A stretch of DNA of 64,000 nucleotides, taken from the NCBI RefSeq assembly GCF_002021565.1, contig NZ_MSZX01000012.1, positions 27 through 64,026 of the forward strand. The letters are read 5' to 3'. The first letter of the stretch is position 1. Each line of letters starts with the position of its first letter. Made by a program: the position numbers and the translations under genes. The DNA comes from Paenibacillus selenitireducens. Lineage in GTDB: Bacteria > Bacillota > Bacilli > Paenibacillales > Paenibacillaceae. Below the pieces are notes generated by a model. That model searched no databases, was not told where the DNA came from, and was given only the letters and a program-made list of their open reading frames with translations. Positions 45,101 through 52,455 of the stretch are shown here, piece by piece.

Positions 45101-45264
45101 TGATATTTACCGTTAGTTGCTTGCACTATATTGTTCTTCTTCGTGAATAAAGCTTCAGATTCTAAACTTGCTGACGCCGCAGCACTCCACCCAGGCCATA
45201 ACGAACTGCCTAACACCATGACCAGGAGAACTGCCAAATGCCTCGTTCGAATTCGGTTGATCAC
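42169..45264 (-). CDS. secreted GH36-type alpha-galactosidase with discoidin-like domain
   Basis: A 1031-residue exported enzyme. Signal peptide about 1-32 (ending AAASA). A beta-sandwich to about 310 precedes a TIM barrel with FNLDGGF (354-360), the predicted nucleophile Asp462 in YLKLDF and a candidate acid/base Asp525 in AACDTS. A beta domain reaches about 715, then a discoidin (F5/8 type C, CBM32-like) domain spans 728-856 (LALGKPVQAS, RITDGDAATRWSA, WVEVDFG), followed by a C-terminal domain of unknown fold. It should act outside the cell on alpha-galactosides. The shared element copy A lies 229 bp upstream, placing it in the same regulon as importer 1. Confidence 0.85.
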   Translation of the reverse strand: MINRIRTRHLAVLLVMVLGSSLWPGWSAAASASLESEALFTKKNNIVQATNGKYQITYDLSTGTGDFSWSGTTLIQKFHSDAKAAGSDQRLSSLDAVTRTASWQDLKDEPYGKKGKRLTIVNTLASGATLDVNFYMYPKVSYVLMDMQVHDENGQTIEILEPVSADNLDIGAGTDKRIFTTPYTNNFDFGVAPVDQFGKSQNGADRFHGEELKWEKFNGISHWVASMFDNEGKQGFVAGAATVQQWKSSQKLGEATTKNGALSSFSMYNWGGSQHGTAVTSDKFFLGYYDDYQQGLEEYGSVYNMGEPHMKWEGEVPMGYNTFYSHDSYATAEAMYPMVDYVAEHLKPLGYQYFNLDGGFQPEGGIAFEQAMTKFADYVHTKGLKVGGYLTPFTIYEGWLDLPVEGTNLTHRDICLRDEQGNLIKTYLNTYALDMTHPVAQQVVKRNVDNYIQWGYDYLKLDFIDMGMYEGKHYDPTVNGVQNYRIGLGIIRDAVLAADRPIYINESIAPLLPAAFAHGRRAACDTSLGVASYSGIERQAMNSAASWWTNGTLYAYNDPDMYIPEYVIQGFWNKYGQSDAKLLATTVALGGGHWLLGDNLPFIADDRWKWVENRDLLALVKQGNAAKPVSMSNFYHQEEHAPAVIYTSDAEGNRIVGLSNWTTEAQELTVQLEDIGLKPNQKYNLTELYSENSLGTATGSLSYKLPAKGTAIIRIAKGKGTASEEGSKNLALGKPVQASSTWADSGYEAARITDGDAATRWSAADGQLNDQWVEVDFGQNTELNQVVIKEFRDPNFKIATYSLQYWDGANFKDITKGFMIGDNRTFTFPTLTTSKIRLMIKTSYGIPSIYEIEAYRTKDTVGSRIDQDSSHADYAYYSDIRANTQRMQVFTLNHADLPKLDIYIYESYKNAVPKDAYYFDLVTLDEDNNPVDTLFSASLSPYNIPGSVSPYSIYPKLKGLDVTKKYGLILKSPKSEYTDSTDNNYGFAYSDQNPYANGFARLSLDGGRTWVNEDQRDLLFTLYTADSWDRQ

Positions 45265-45492
45265 ATAAATGCCTCCTCTAGTTCTATAACTGTTCTAGTC
45301 AAAACAGATCAAGTAGCGCAATGTTATCGGCTTATCGCTTTCATCCCAGACCTTGTGGCCTTCCCGCTATTGAAGACGCTTACAAATTACCTCCTTTAAG
45401 AACGATGTACTTCTTCGTTATCAGGCCTCCTGTAGAGTGTCCATTTGATTTTATCCATTCGAGTTTATCCATCGGCTACGATCTTACGTCTC

Positions 45493-45561
45493 ATTGTAAG
45501 AATCATCCAACAGATTATCTATACCACAATGTTACGTTTCATAGTTGAAAATGACTTTCAT
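45493..45561 (-). promoter_or_regulatory. shared 69-bp promoter element, copy A
   Basis: On the minus strand it begins ATGAAAGTCATTTTC, contains AACATTGTGGTATAGATAAT and ends TTCTTACAAT. It shares spacing and most bases with copies B and C. A shorter ATGAAAG/AACATTG pair (45319-45344, 19 rather than 28 bp apart) lies downstream in the leader and may be a second degenerate site. Only these elements and the terminator at 45611 were found in the 45265-45674 gap. Confidence 0.7.
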
Positions 45562-45610
45562 CTTTTCGGATTGCATCCAGAGGTCTTCTCTTCTTATTTC
45601 ATTGCATAAC

Positions 45611-45636
45611 AAAAAAAGCCATCTTATACAGATGAC
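45611..45636 (-). terminator. terminator of the deoR-type gene
   Basis: On the minus strand GTCATCT pairs with AGATGGC (one G-U) around GTATA, followed by seven T. A second hairpin (AGCCCT/AGGGCT) lies closer to the stop codon. Confidence 0.8.
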
Positions 45637-45674
45637 CTCGGGTGAATCCTTTAGCCCTGCTAGGGCTGTTATGT

Positions 45675-46466
45675 CTATGCCATACCCTTAGAATCCACCC
45701 ATTGGACATTCATTGCTGCAAGTGACGTCACCCAATGGCTTGGAGGTGCTTGGTCGGATATGATCTGGTCCACTTCTGCCAGCTCAGCAATTTTGGATAC
45801 GGAGCGCTTGTCGATTTTGGATTGGTCCGCTAATACGATCGTCGTCTCGGAACAGCTGATCATTTTGCGGGTGAAATTGGCTTTATCATAATCATAACTG
45901 GTAATCCCATGCTCAAGGCTAATCCCATCGACAGAAATAAATGCTTTATTCACATAGAAATCATCGAGTGTTTTCTCCGCAATGGAACCCGACACGCGCA
46001 TATGCTTCGCATTCACTTCCCCGCCGATGAAAATAATCTTCCCGTCAAAAGAGCCCCGCTTCTGGTATTCGATCAGTAGGGTGAGCGCCGGAATGGAGCA
46101 GGTAAGAATCGTTATGTGACGTTTATCCTCCAAGTGATGAATGATTTGGAGCGCCGTACTTCCCTCGTCGATCAAGATAAAATCGTTGTCATCAATCAAT
46201 TGAGCAGCGAGGCTCCCAATCTTGCGCTTGGCATCGGTATGAAGAGACTCTCGCTCTACATGCGGCGGTTCAATCTCCGCTTTATATCGGATCGCGCCAC
46301 CATACACTTTTTTGAGCTTATTTTCTTTCTCGAGTTCATCCAAGTCGCGCCGAATCGTTTCCGTCGATACTTCGAACTTCTGCGACAACTCGGTGACATT
46401 CACTTTCCCTTGCTCATTCAGCAGTGTCATAATGCTCTTTTTTCTTTCTTCACCTGCGAGTGACAC
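45675..46466 (-). CDS. DeoR family transcriptional regulator
   Basis: A roughly 263-residue repressor. The N-terminal DeoR helix-turn-helix (VNVTELSQKFEVSTETIRRDLDELE) covers residues 20-60 and the C-terminal DeoRC sensor domain carries the DEGSTALQIIHHL and NKAFISVDGIS motifs typical of ligand binding by sugar phosphates or other phosphorylated compounds. GTG at 46466 is chosen because AGGGGGG lies seven bases before it. It follows phnWX in the same direction, with a tandem-repeat array between, and probably regulates aminoethylphosphonate use. Confidence 0.9.
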   Translation of the reverse strand: MSLAGEERKKSIMTLLNEQGKVNVTELSQKFEVSTETIRRDLDELEKENKLKKVYGGAIRYKAEIEPPHVERESLHTDAKRKIGSLAAQLIDDNDFILIDEGSTALQIIHHLEDKRHITILTCSIPALTLLIEYQKRGSFDGKIIFIGGEVNAKHMRVSGSIAEKTLDDFYVNKAFISVDGISLEHGITSYDYDKANFTRKMISCSETTIVLADQSKIDKRSVSKIAELAEVDQIISDQAPPSHWVTSLAAMNVQWVDSKGMA

Positions 46467-46581
46467 CTTTCTACCCCCCTGAATTCTTTGCTCCAATTAT
46501 ACCAAATGACTTCCATCCGGCATAGTTGACCCCAAATCCGCTTCATCCGCACGATCCTATTGTGAGAAAAGGTGCTCTACA

Positions 46582-46710
46582 CCGATCGTAGAACACCTCA
46601 TCACTGCAATAAGTTCACCTTTAACCGATCGCAGAACACCTCATGCCTGAATCAAGTTCACCTTTAAGCGATCGCAGAACACCTTATGCCTGCATCAAGT
46701 TCACCTTTAA
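46582..46710. repeat. three tandem copies of a 43-bp repeat
   Basis: Units at 46582-46624, 46625-46667 and 46668-46710 share CGATCGCAGAACACCT and AAGTTCACCTTTAA with few differences. Each begins with a GCGATCGC-like palindrome. The last unit overlaps the phnX stop codon, and the final phnX codons (46711 on) resemble the beginning of a fourth unit. The array fills the space between phnX and the DeoR gene and is neither a CRISPR (no spacers) nor coding. Confidence 0.85.
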
Positions 46711-47519
46711 GCGACTGTAGGTCTTTCGCCCTCAGCCAATTTTTCGTTGATCAGACGAATTGTATCTTGCAATTGAGACATATCTTCGATCACGAAATGC
46801 GCGCCGCTCTCCATGAATTTCATTCTGGCTGCATCCAAATGCTGTTGGAGCACGTCGGGTGCCATCACTTGGACTTCTTTTTGGGTGAATCCCATCATCG
46901 AACTTCCTCGAAGCACACCCACGGCCCATACCCCAGCATTGCGGGCTTCCTGCATATCTGAAGTGGTATCACCGACCTTCACAACCTGCGCTGGCATTCC
47001 CATATCTAACCGAACGATGTTCTCGAAGACCATGTATGGATATGGACGGCCTTTCCCATGCACCGAATCCGGGGTTAACCAGAAGTCTGGCGCATAACCG
47101 TTTTCTTCGGCTTTCGGAGCGACAATGCTCATCATCGTATCATTATAACCTGTGGTACCCCCGATTTTGATCCCTTGGGAGCGCAATTCGGCTACAGCAT
47201 CAACAACATGTGCAATAGGATCGGCAAAACGATTCAGAATCGAGAGTAGCTTCGGTTCGAATTCATCGTGCATCTCATCGACATCCCCATCGGTATAAGG
47301 GCGACCGACTTGTTCCTCGAACTGCTTGCCAATCCGAGGCATTTCCAACATGGTCTTGATATGATCCCATTTCAAATATCCCATCGGCCCGCGAACTTCC
47401 TCAAGTGTGGGCTCTATCCCTTTGGATCTAAAAATATCTAGAAACACATGTACCGGAGCCATGCAGCCGTAATCTACCGTTGTTCCCGCCCAGTCAAAAA
47501 TAACACCTTGTACCTTCAT
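46707..47519 (-). CDS. phnX: phosphonoacetaldehyde hydrolase
   Basis: This cleaves phosphonoacetaldehyde to acetaldehyde and phosphate, the second step of 2-aminoethylphosphonate degradation, in the cytoplasm. It is a HAD-family enzyme of about 270 residues with nucleophile motif FDWAGTTVDYG near the N-terminus, the Schiff-base Lys in GYLKWDH near 50, TTGYN, GRPYPYM and VGDTTSDM. Two ATG codons are possible; the second (47519) has AAGGAG ten bases upstream, while the first nearly touches it. It lies 14 bp after phnW, so the two form an operon. Confidence 0.95.
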   Translation of the reverse strand: MKVQGVIFDWAGTTVDYGCMAPVHVFLDIFRSKGIEPTLEEVRGPMGYLKWDHIKTMLEMPRIGKQFEEQVGRPYTDGDVDEMHDEFEPKLLSILNRFADPIAHVVDAVAELRSQGIKIGGTTGYNDTMMSIVAPKAEENGYAPDFWLTPDSVHGKGRPYPYMVFENIVRLDMGMPAQVVKVGDTTSDMQEARNAGVWAVGVLRGSSMMGFTQKEVQVMAPDVLQQHLDAARMKFMESGAHFVIEDMSQLQDTIRLINEKLAEGERPTVA

Positions 47520-47533
47520 TGTATGCATTCTCC

Positions 47534-48634
47534 TTACTTCATTTTTTGGACATATTGTTGTACGGCATCACATAATCGCTCGATATCTTCCGGTTGGACA
47601 TCTCCAATCGTACCAATACGGAATACTTGCGCATCGCTAAGCTTCCCAGGGTATATCACGAAATGATGTTCTTTTAGGAACATATATAAGGACTCAAAGC
47701 TAAAACCTTCAAACGACGGATACAGGAACGTTGTGATAATCGGCGACTGCAAGTATGGTGGCAGATACGCTTGCAGTCCTGCCGCTTCCATCCCTTTGAC
47801 GAGTGTCCGCTGGTTCTCGTAATATCTAGTAAACCGCACATCCACGCCGCCTTCAGCTTCTAATTCATGTAATGCTTGATAGAAAGCACGAACCACATGC
47901 GTCGGCGAAGTAAACCGCCATTTCCCTGGCTCTGCCTCCATGACCTTCCATTGATCATATAAATCAAGAGATAGGGATCTCGCATTTCCTTTACAATTGA
48001 CCAGCGCATCGGTTCTACAGATTACAAAGCTAAAGCCTGGAACACCTTGAATACACTTATTCGCACTGCTAATTAGAAAATCAATGCCTAACTCCTCGAC
48101 GTCAATCGGAATCCCTCCAAAGCTGCTCATCGCATCCACAATGACCGTTTTCCCATGCTTCTTCACGACCTCAACGAGCGATTCGAGCGGATTCAGAATG
48201 CCGGTCGTCGTCTCGCAATGCACAAATGCAACATGGGTTATCGAAGCATCATCCACCAAAATCGCATCAACAGCGTCGATATCCGGTTGTTGGTCCGCCG
48301 TACATACCAAGGCGCGATTCGCAATGCCAAGTACGTCTGCGATTTCCTGAATTCGTTGGCCATACGCTCCGTTCACGATGACCAGCAGCTTGCCGTCCTT
48401 CGGCACCGCCGTACCGATACATGCCTCAACCCCGAATGTGCCGCTTCCTTGCATAAGAACCGACGTATAGTTGTCCGAGGAAGCTCGGCCTACATCGAGC
48501 AGTTTCGCCCGAATCGATTGCACGATCTGCTTGTAGTCATCATCCCATGTACACCAATCCTTCAACATCACCTCTTTGACCGACGCTGTTGTGGTTAATG
48601 GTCCTGGCGTAAGTAGTACGTAATGCTTTTCCAT
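47534..48634 (-). CDS. phnW: 2-aminoethylphosphonate--pyruvate transaminase
   Basis: This PLP-dependent class V aminotransferase converts 2-aminoethylphosphonate and pyruvate to phosphonoacetaldehyde and alanine. About 366 residues, with the N-terminal [32 protein letters not shown] carrying the PLP Asp, and the PLP Lys in [11 protein letters not shown] near 195. The ATG at 48634 has GGAGGAG eight bases upstream. A promoter and a direct repeat lie upstream. PhnWX gives access to phosphorus, carbon and nitrogen from aminoethylphosphonate; no phosphonate transporter is in the window. Confidence 0.95.
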   Translation of the reverse strand: MEKHYVLLTPGPLTTTASVKEVMLKDWCTWDDDYKQIVQSIRAKLLDVGRASSDNYTSVLMQGSGTFGVEACIGTAVPKDGKLLVIVNGAYGQRIQEIADVLGIANRALVCTADQQPDIDAVDAILVDDASITHVAFVHCETTTGILNPLESLVEVVKKHGKTVIVDAMSSFGGIPIDVEELGIDFLISSANKCIQGVPGFSFVICRTDALVNCKGNARSLSLDLYDQWKVMEAEPGKWRFTSPTHVVRAFYQALHELEAEGGVDVRFTRYYENQRTLVKGMEAAGLQAYLPPYLQSPIITTFLYPSFEGFSFESLYMFLKEHHFVIYPGKLSDAQVFRIGTIGDVQPEDIERLCDAVQQYVQKMK

Positions 48635-48737
48635 AAATAAATCTCCTCCTGCCACGGCATCCCCATGACTTGTTATTTATGAGTGACATATCTGCTGCAC
48701 GCTCATTCAAATCTGTACGCAATAAGCAAAAGGTGAA

Positions 48738-48767
48738 TGTTGATTAATGTGGTTTGTTATTAAATGT
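48738..48767. promoter_or_regulatory. direct repeat, candidate DeoR operator of phnWX
   Basis: TGTTGATTAATGT (48738-48750) and TGTTATTAAATGT (48755-48767) are two near-identical 13-mers 17 bp apart, immediately downstream of the predicted phnW transcription start. This position would block elongation or promoter clearance. DeoR proteins often bind direct repeats. Confidence 0.5.
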
Positions 48768-48783
48768 TGTTGTTTATAGACTG

Positions 48784-48812
48784 AATATACTGCGAATAAT
48801 CTTAAAGTTCAA
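48784..48812 (-). promoter_or_regulatory. sigma-A promoter of phnWX
   Basis: On the minus strand -35 TTGAAC (48807-48812) and -10 TATATT (48784-48789) are 17 bp apart, about 150 bp upstream of the phnW ATG. Confidence 0.65.
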
Positions 48813-48940
48813 GAGGGTTGAAAAGATTTAACCTTGCGTTAACAAATCATGATATTCCGCTAACATTCCGCAACTTTTCGCCCCCATTCAAATCAACCTA
48901 GAATAAAATAAAAAATCCTCCCAAAAGGGAGTAAACCCAC

Positions 48941-49063
48941 ATGAAACAACACGGATGTACAGGGATGAAGAATCAAAAACATCGTGGGGAGGACCTACCA
49001 ACCAAGGCAGACATGGAGAAGAAAAGGAAAAATCCCCGCTACGATGAAAGCGAGGATTTTTAA
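48941..49063 (+). CDS. possible 40-residue hydrophilic protein
   Basis: An open frame starts with ATG at 48941, nine bases after AGGGAG, and ends TAA at 49063. The product is very hydrophilic (MKQHGCTGMKNQKHRGEDLP then a lysine- and glutamate-rich tail ending ESEDF). It lies on the opposite strand to both neighbours in an otherwise gene-free gap, and its last codons overlap the terminator of the S9 peptidase. I do not recognise it; composition is like small spore or stress proteins, but that is only an impression. Confidence 0.4.
   Translation: MKQHGCTGMKNQKHRGEDLPTKADMEKKRKNPRYDESEDF
49028..49061 (-). terminator. terminator of the S9 peptidase gene
   Basis: On the minus strand AAAAATCCTCGC pairs with GCGGGGATTTTT (one mismatch), about 40 bp after the stop codon. 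Confidence 0.8.
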
Positions 49064-49100
49064 CATAGGAAAACACTTAGGATAGCTTATAGCTATATTT

Positions 49101-50888
49101 CTACTTATGAGCATCCAAAAACTGCAGCATCTTACGGTACACGGCGATTTCGTTCTCTTTCTTCGAAAATCCGTGACCCTCGTCATCAAGCACGAGGTAT
49201 TCCACTTCGACGCCTTTTTGCTGTAGTGCTTCAACGATCTGATCCGACTCCGCCTTCACAACGCGCGGATCATTCGCCCCTTGAATCACAAGCATCGGCT
49301 TCACCATCTGATCCAAGTATGTAATCGGGTTGTCTTTGGTTAGTCGTTCTTTATCTTCAATCGGATCTCCCAGCCAGCGCTTCATGACCGGTTTCCAATG
49401 ATCCGGTACGGATTCAATGAATGTAAACAAGTTGCTCACACCAAAAATATTGACCGCTGCACGGAAATAATCGGCATGGCGTCCAGCAAGCAACAACGTC
49501 ATGTATCCGCCATAACTGCCGCCGACGACGAACAATTTATCCCGTTCTGAGATGTTGTTCTCGAACAGCCATTCAATCCCAGCAACGCAGTCCAGACGCG
49601 GCCCTTCCCCCCAGTCGCCCTCTACCATTTTGACGAAGCTCGCACCGTAACCCGTACTTCCCCGGAAATTCGGCGCAAAAATCGTATAGCCATTGGCAAG
49701 CAAGAATTGGAACATGGACCGGAAAAACTTCCGTTCCGAAGCTTGCGGACCGCCATGCGGCCAGAAAATGGTATAACCATTCGACACTTCCGGCTTCGCG
49801 CGGAATAGCAAGGACTCAATAGGCAGCCCATCAAACGAGTTATATTGTACGATTTCCGGCTCAACCAACTCTTCCTTCGATAAACCGGTTACGCGGTTCT
49901 GCGTCAGCATCGTCCATTCACCATCTTGCAGCACATAAATATTAAGGGCTGTCGTTGCACTCCGCCCTAGAATATACACATGCCCGGATGCAGCCACATG
50001 AACTTGTTCAATCACCGAGACGGGTATATTCGATAAAGGTTGGAGCTCCCCCTGATCCAGCGAATAGGCGTACATCTGATCTTCAACGCTTTGTTCCGTC
50101 ACGATATAGATCGTCCGGGATTCTTTGTGCCACTTGATTTCAGATACGTTCTCATGATCGATTTTACATACGACCCGGAACTCTTTCGTATCCAACGAAT
50201 ACGAAGCCACATAAGCATTCTCATCCTCATAATTCGTAACGAATAGCACGGTATAGTTATCGATAAATACAAAGCTGGACGTTGTGTGGTCCACATCAGC
50301 AGAAGGCGTAAGACATACGAGCTCATCACCTTCTTTTAGGTAACCAACGATATAGGTATTCGCGAAATGCTTTTGCATAATCCATCGCGACTCATCCGGA
50401 CTGACGGCCGCAAGCCAAGTGCTTGCGTGCTCCCCTGTCCATAACAGTTCATCCTCCTGGGTCTGCAAATTGTAGCGGTGTGTATTCAGGTACTGCGGAT
50501 TATGCTGGCTTGTGTTGTAATAGATCCGTTCCCCATCCTCAGACAAATGAGCGAAAAAGAACTTATCCTCTGGACTCGCTGGACGAAGTGGGTACGGTTG
50601 TCCACCTTCCGGTTTGATGGCATAGAGATGGTAGTTCTCATCCCCGTCACGATCAAAACCTGTAAGAATATGCCTGCCTTCGGGGTCGAATTTGATGAAA
50701 TTGCTTGTCTGATTGCAATACGTCAGCGGATACGGATAAGCATGCGGCAAATCGATTGCCCATAAATTAAACTTACCGTTCATGTTGGAGCTAAATACGA
50801 CCCGCTTCTCATCCTTGCTCACAGCAAAACTCGTAATAAGATACATCCGGAAAAACTGCTCTACATCGGGTTTTGGAAAAGAAATCAT
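49101..50888 (-). CDS. S9 family (prolyl oligopeptidase-like) peptidase
   Basis: A 595-residue cytoplasmic serine peptidase. An N-terminal beta-propeller of TolB/WD40-like blades covers about 1-340 and a C-terminal alpha/beta hydrolase about 350-595. The catalytic Ser is in GGSYGGYM near 440, the Asp in NDPRVVKAES near 530 and the His in DEGHGFSKKEN near 565. These enzymes remove residues or dipeptides from short peptides, acylaminoacyl- or dipeptidyl-peptidase style; the exact specificity is unclear. GAGGCGG precedes the ATG at 50888. It is transcribed alone. Confidence 0.9.
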   Translation of the reverse strand: MISFPKPDVEQFFRMYLITSFAVSKDEKRVVFSSNMNGKFNLWAIDLPHAYPYPLTYCNQTSNFIKFDPEGRHILTGFDRDGDENYHLYAIKPEGGQPYPLRPASPEDKFFFAHLSEDGERIYYNTSQHNPQYLNTHRYNLQTQEDELLWTGEHASTWLAAVSPDESRWIMQKHFANTYIVGYLKEGDELVCLTPSADVDHTTSSFVFIDNYTVLFVTNYEDENAYVASYSLDTKEFRVVCKIDHENVSEIKWHKESRTIYIVTEQSVEDQMYAYSLDQGELQPLSNIPVSVIEQVHVAASGHVYILGRSATTALNIYVLQDGEWTMLTQNRVTGLSKEELVEPEIVQYNSFDGLPIESLLFRAKPEVSNGYTIFWPHGGPQASERKFFRSMFQFLLANGYTIFAPNFRGSTGYGASFVKMVEGDWGEGPRLDCVAGIEWLFENNISERDKLFVVGGSYGGYMTLLLAGRHADYFRAAVNIFGVSNLFTFIESVPDHWKPVMKRWLGDPIEDKERLTKDNPITYLDQMVKPMLVIQGANDPRVVKAESDQIVEALQQKGVEVEYLVLDDEGHGFSKKENEIAVYRKMLQFLDAHK

Positions 50889-51107
50889 GTCTACACCGCC
50901 TCTTCATTAAATCTGTCATGTACTAACTAAATTTGACCGATGTTAGAAAATCGCGAGAGAATTCTAGTTTCAATTATATGGTATTTTCCACCAAACATCA
51001 CCTCTAAAAATGCATTCCGTCGCACAAAATAAAGGAAAATATACACAACCAGGTGAATGTAATAGGAGAGATTATCCTCTAGACGAACCAACAAGGAGAG
51101 ACCACAG

Positions 51108-51896
51108 ATGAAAAAGAAGTTCATCGCACTATGCACGGCCGCATCGCTGTTTTCCGCCACCCCCGCCTTCGCCGCGAGCGTATTGGACGATATAGACTCG
51201 CAAAAGTACGGATGGGCGCTCGATTCGATCAGCTTTATGCTGGATAAAGAGGTCATCGGCGGATACCCCGATGGTACATTCAAACCGAGTAATCCGGTGA
51301 CCAAAGCTGAGTTTGCACATATGTACCGCTTGTTGTTTCCTAACGTGGATCATAGTTCTAATGAACCTTCCTACTATATCGATACCAAGAAGCATTGGGC
51401 GGCCAAAGATGTGACGACCTTGTTTAATGATGACGTCTACCTGTATGCTGAACGCGTGAAGTATATCAACCTGCCTAAAAATGACTATCGGTATGATTTT
51501 TACTTTGCACCTGATAAGCAAATGACCCGCGTCCAATTCCTAATCTATCTTTATGCGCTAACGTCAGCGCTCCATCCGGCGGACGAGCCTGATACGCAAG
51601 AGGTAATCAACCACATTCGAACGTATAAGGACGTCAAGGCACGTACGGTTCAGCGCAGCGACTTTGATACTGAATATACGTTGAATTCGCCTGTTTTCTT
51701 CATTGACGAATATGAAGGAGAGCTTACGTACGGCGGCGATTTTCAAGATACCAAAGCCCTGGCCTTCTATACCCTAACCAAGGCAGGCATCATGGATGGC
51801 GCCGACGGCTATTTCAGACCGATGGATAAGGTGACGCGTGCGGAGGCCGCAACCATCCTACACCGATTGTTTAAGACGATGTCCGTAGAGGGGTAA
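51108..51896 (+). CDS. S-layer homology (SLH) domain-containing secreted protein
   Basis: A 262-residue exported protein. Signal peptide 1-22 (ending AFA). Almost the whole mature part is SLH-like: a first clear repeat with VIGGYPDGTFKPSNPVTKAEF near 50-75, a diverged second repeat with an insertion in the middle (DKQMTRVQFLIYLYAL), and a third near 215-255 (GADGYFRPMDKVTRAEAATI). SLH triplets bind pyruvylated cell-wall polymers and hold proteins at the surface. There is no extra effector domain, so it may be a pure wall-binding protein. AAGGAGAG precedes the ATG. Confidence 0.88.
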   Translation: MKKKFIALCTAASLFSATPAFAASVLDDIDSQKYGWALDSISFMLDKEVIGGYPDGTFKPSNPVTKAEFAHMYRLLFPNVDHSSNEPSYYIDTKKHWAAKDVTTLFNDDVYLYAERVKYINLPKNDYRYDFYFAPDKQMTRVQFLIYLYALTSALHPADEPDTQEVINHIRTYKDVKARTVQRSDFDTEYTLNSPVFFIDEYEGELTYGGDFQDTKALAFYTLTKAGIMDGADGYFRPMDKVTRAEAATILHRLFKTMSVEG

Positions 51897-51976
51897 GCTT
51901 AGAGATTCTTTAATAGACAAAACTTCATTTACGTAGATGCATGCAAATACGTTATCACACAACTTATATAAGCAAC

Positions 51977-52004
51977 AAAAAAAGCCCTTGAATATCAAGG
52001 GCTT
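51977..52004 (-). terminator. intrinsic terminator of tRNA cluster 2
   Basis: On the minus strand AAGCCCTTGA pairs with TCAAGGGCTT and is followed by seven T, just after tRNA-Leu. Confidence 0.9.
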
Positions 52005-52022
52005 AACTTATCTGTACTATAA

Positions 52023-52104
52023 TGCGGTCGGCGGGATTTGAACCCGCACACCCTATGGGCACTACCCCCTCAAGATAGCGTGTCTGCCGTTCCACCACGA
52101 CCGC
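52023..52104 (-). tRNA. tRNA-Leu (anticodon GAG)
   Basis: Acceptor GCGGTCG/CGACCGC, a long variable arm, and anticodon stem CTATC/GGTAG around loop TTGAGGG. CCA is not encoded, unlike most tRNAs in this window. Last of the trio Glu-Lys-Leu. Confidence 0.92.
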
Positions 52105-52126
52105 ATGTTACGAGGAAATATAAAAC

Positions 52127-52202
52127 TGGTGAGCCATGAAGGACTCGAACCTTCGACACCCTGATTAAAAGTCAGGTGCTCTACCAACTGAGCTAATGGC
52201 TC
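52127..52202 (-). tRNA. tRNA-Lys (anticodon UUU), second copy
   Basis: Identical to the copy at 1975-2050, including a few flanking bases (AAACTGG before, TTA after). Encoded CCA. Confidence 0.97.
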
Positions 52203-52241
52203 TTAATGTCTGAACAAAGAAGTAAATGCTCAGTTAAGAAA

Positions 52242-52316
52242 TGGTGACCCGTAGGGGATTCGAACCCCTGTTACCTCCGTGAAAGGGAGGTGTCTTAACC
52301 CCTTGACCAACGGGCC
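52242..52316 (-). tRNA. tRNA-Glu (anticodon UUC)
   Basis: Acceptor GGCCCGT/ACGGGTC, anticodon stem CCTCC/GGAGG around loop CTTTCAC, encoded CCA. Confidence 0.96.
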
Positions 52317-52455
52317 TTATTATCATGCATCACAACGTGACAACAAAATTTATATTATCAGAATTTCTTGGACATGGCAAGTGTTTTTTTGAACTTTTTT
52401 TCCGAATGGGTCTCCTATGGTATAATGAGTCCAAAAATACGGAGGTGTGCAAAGG

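Noticed and set aside
46582-46710. CRISPR-like repeats
   Set aside because: Units are directly adjacent without spacers, non-identical, and there are no cas genes; classed as a tandem repeat.
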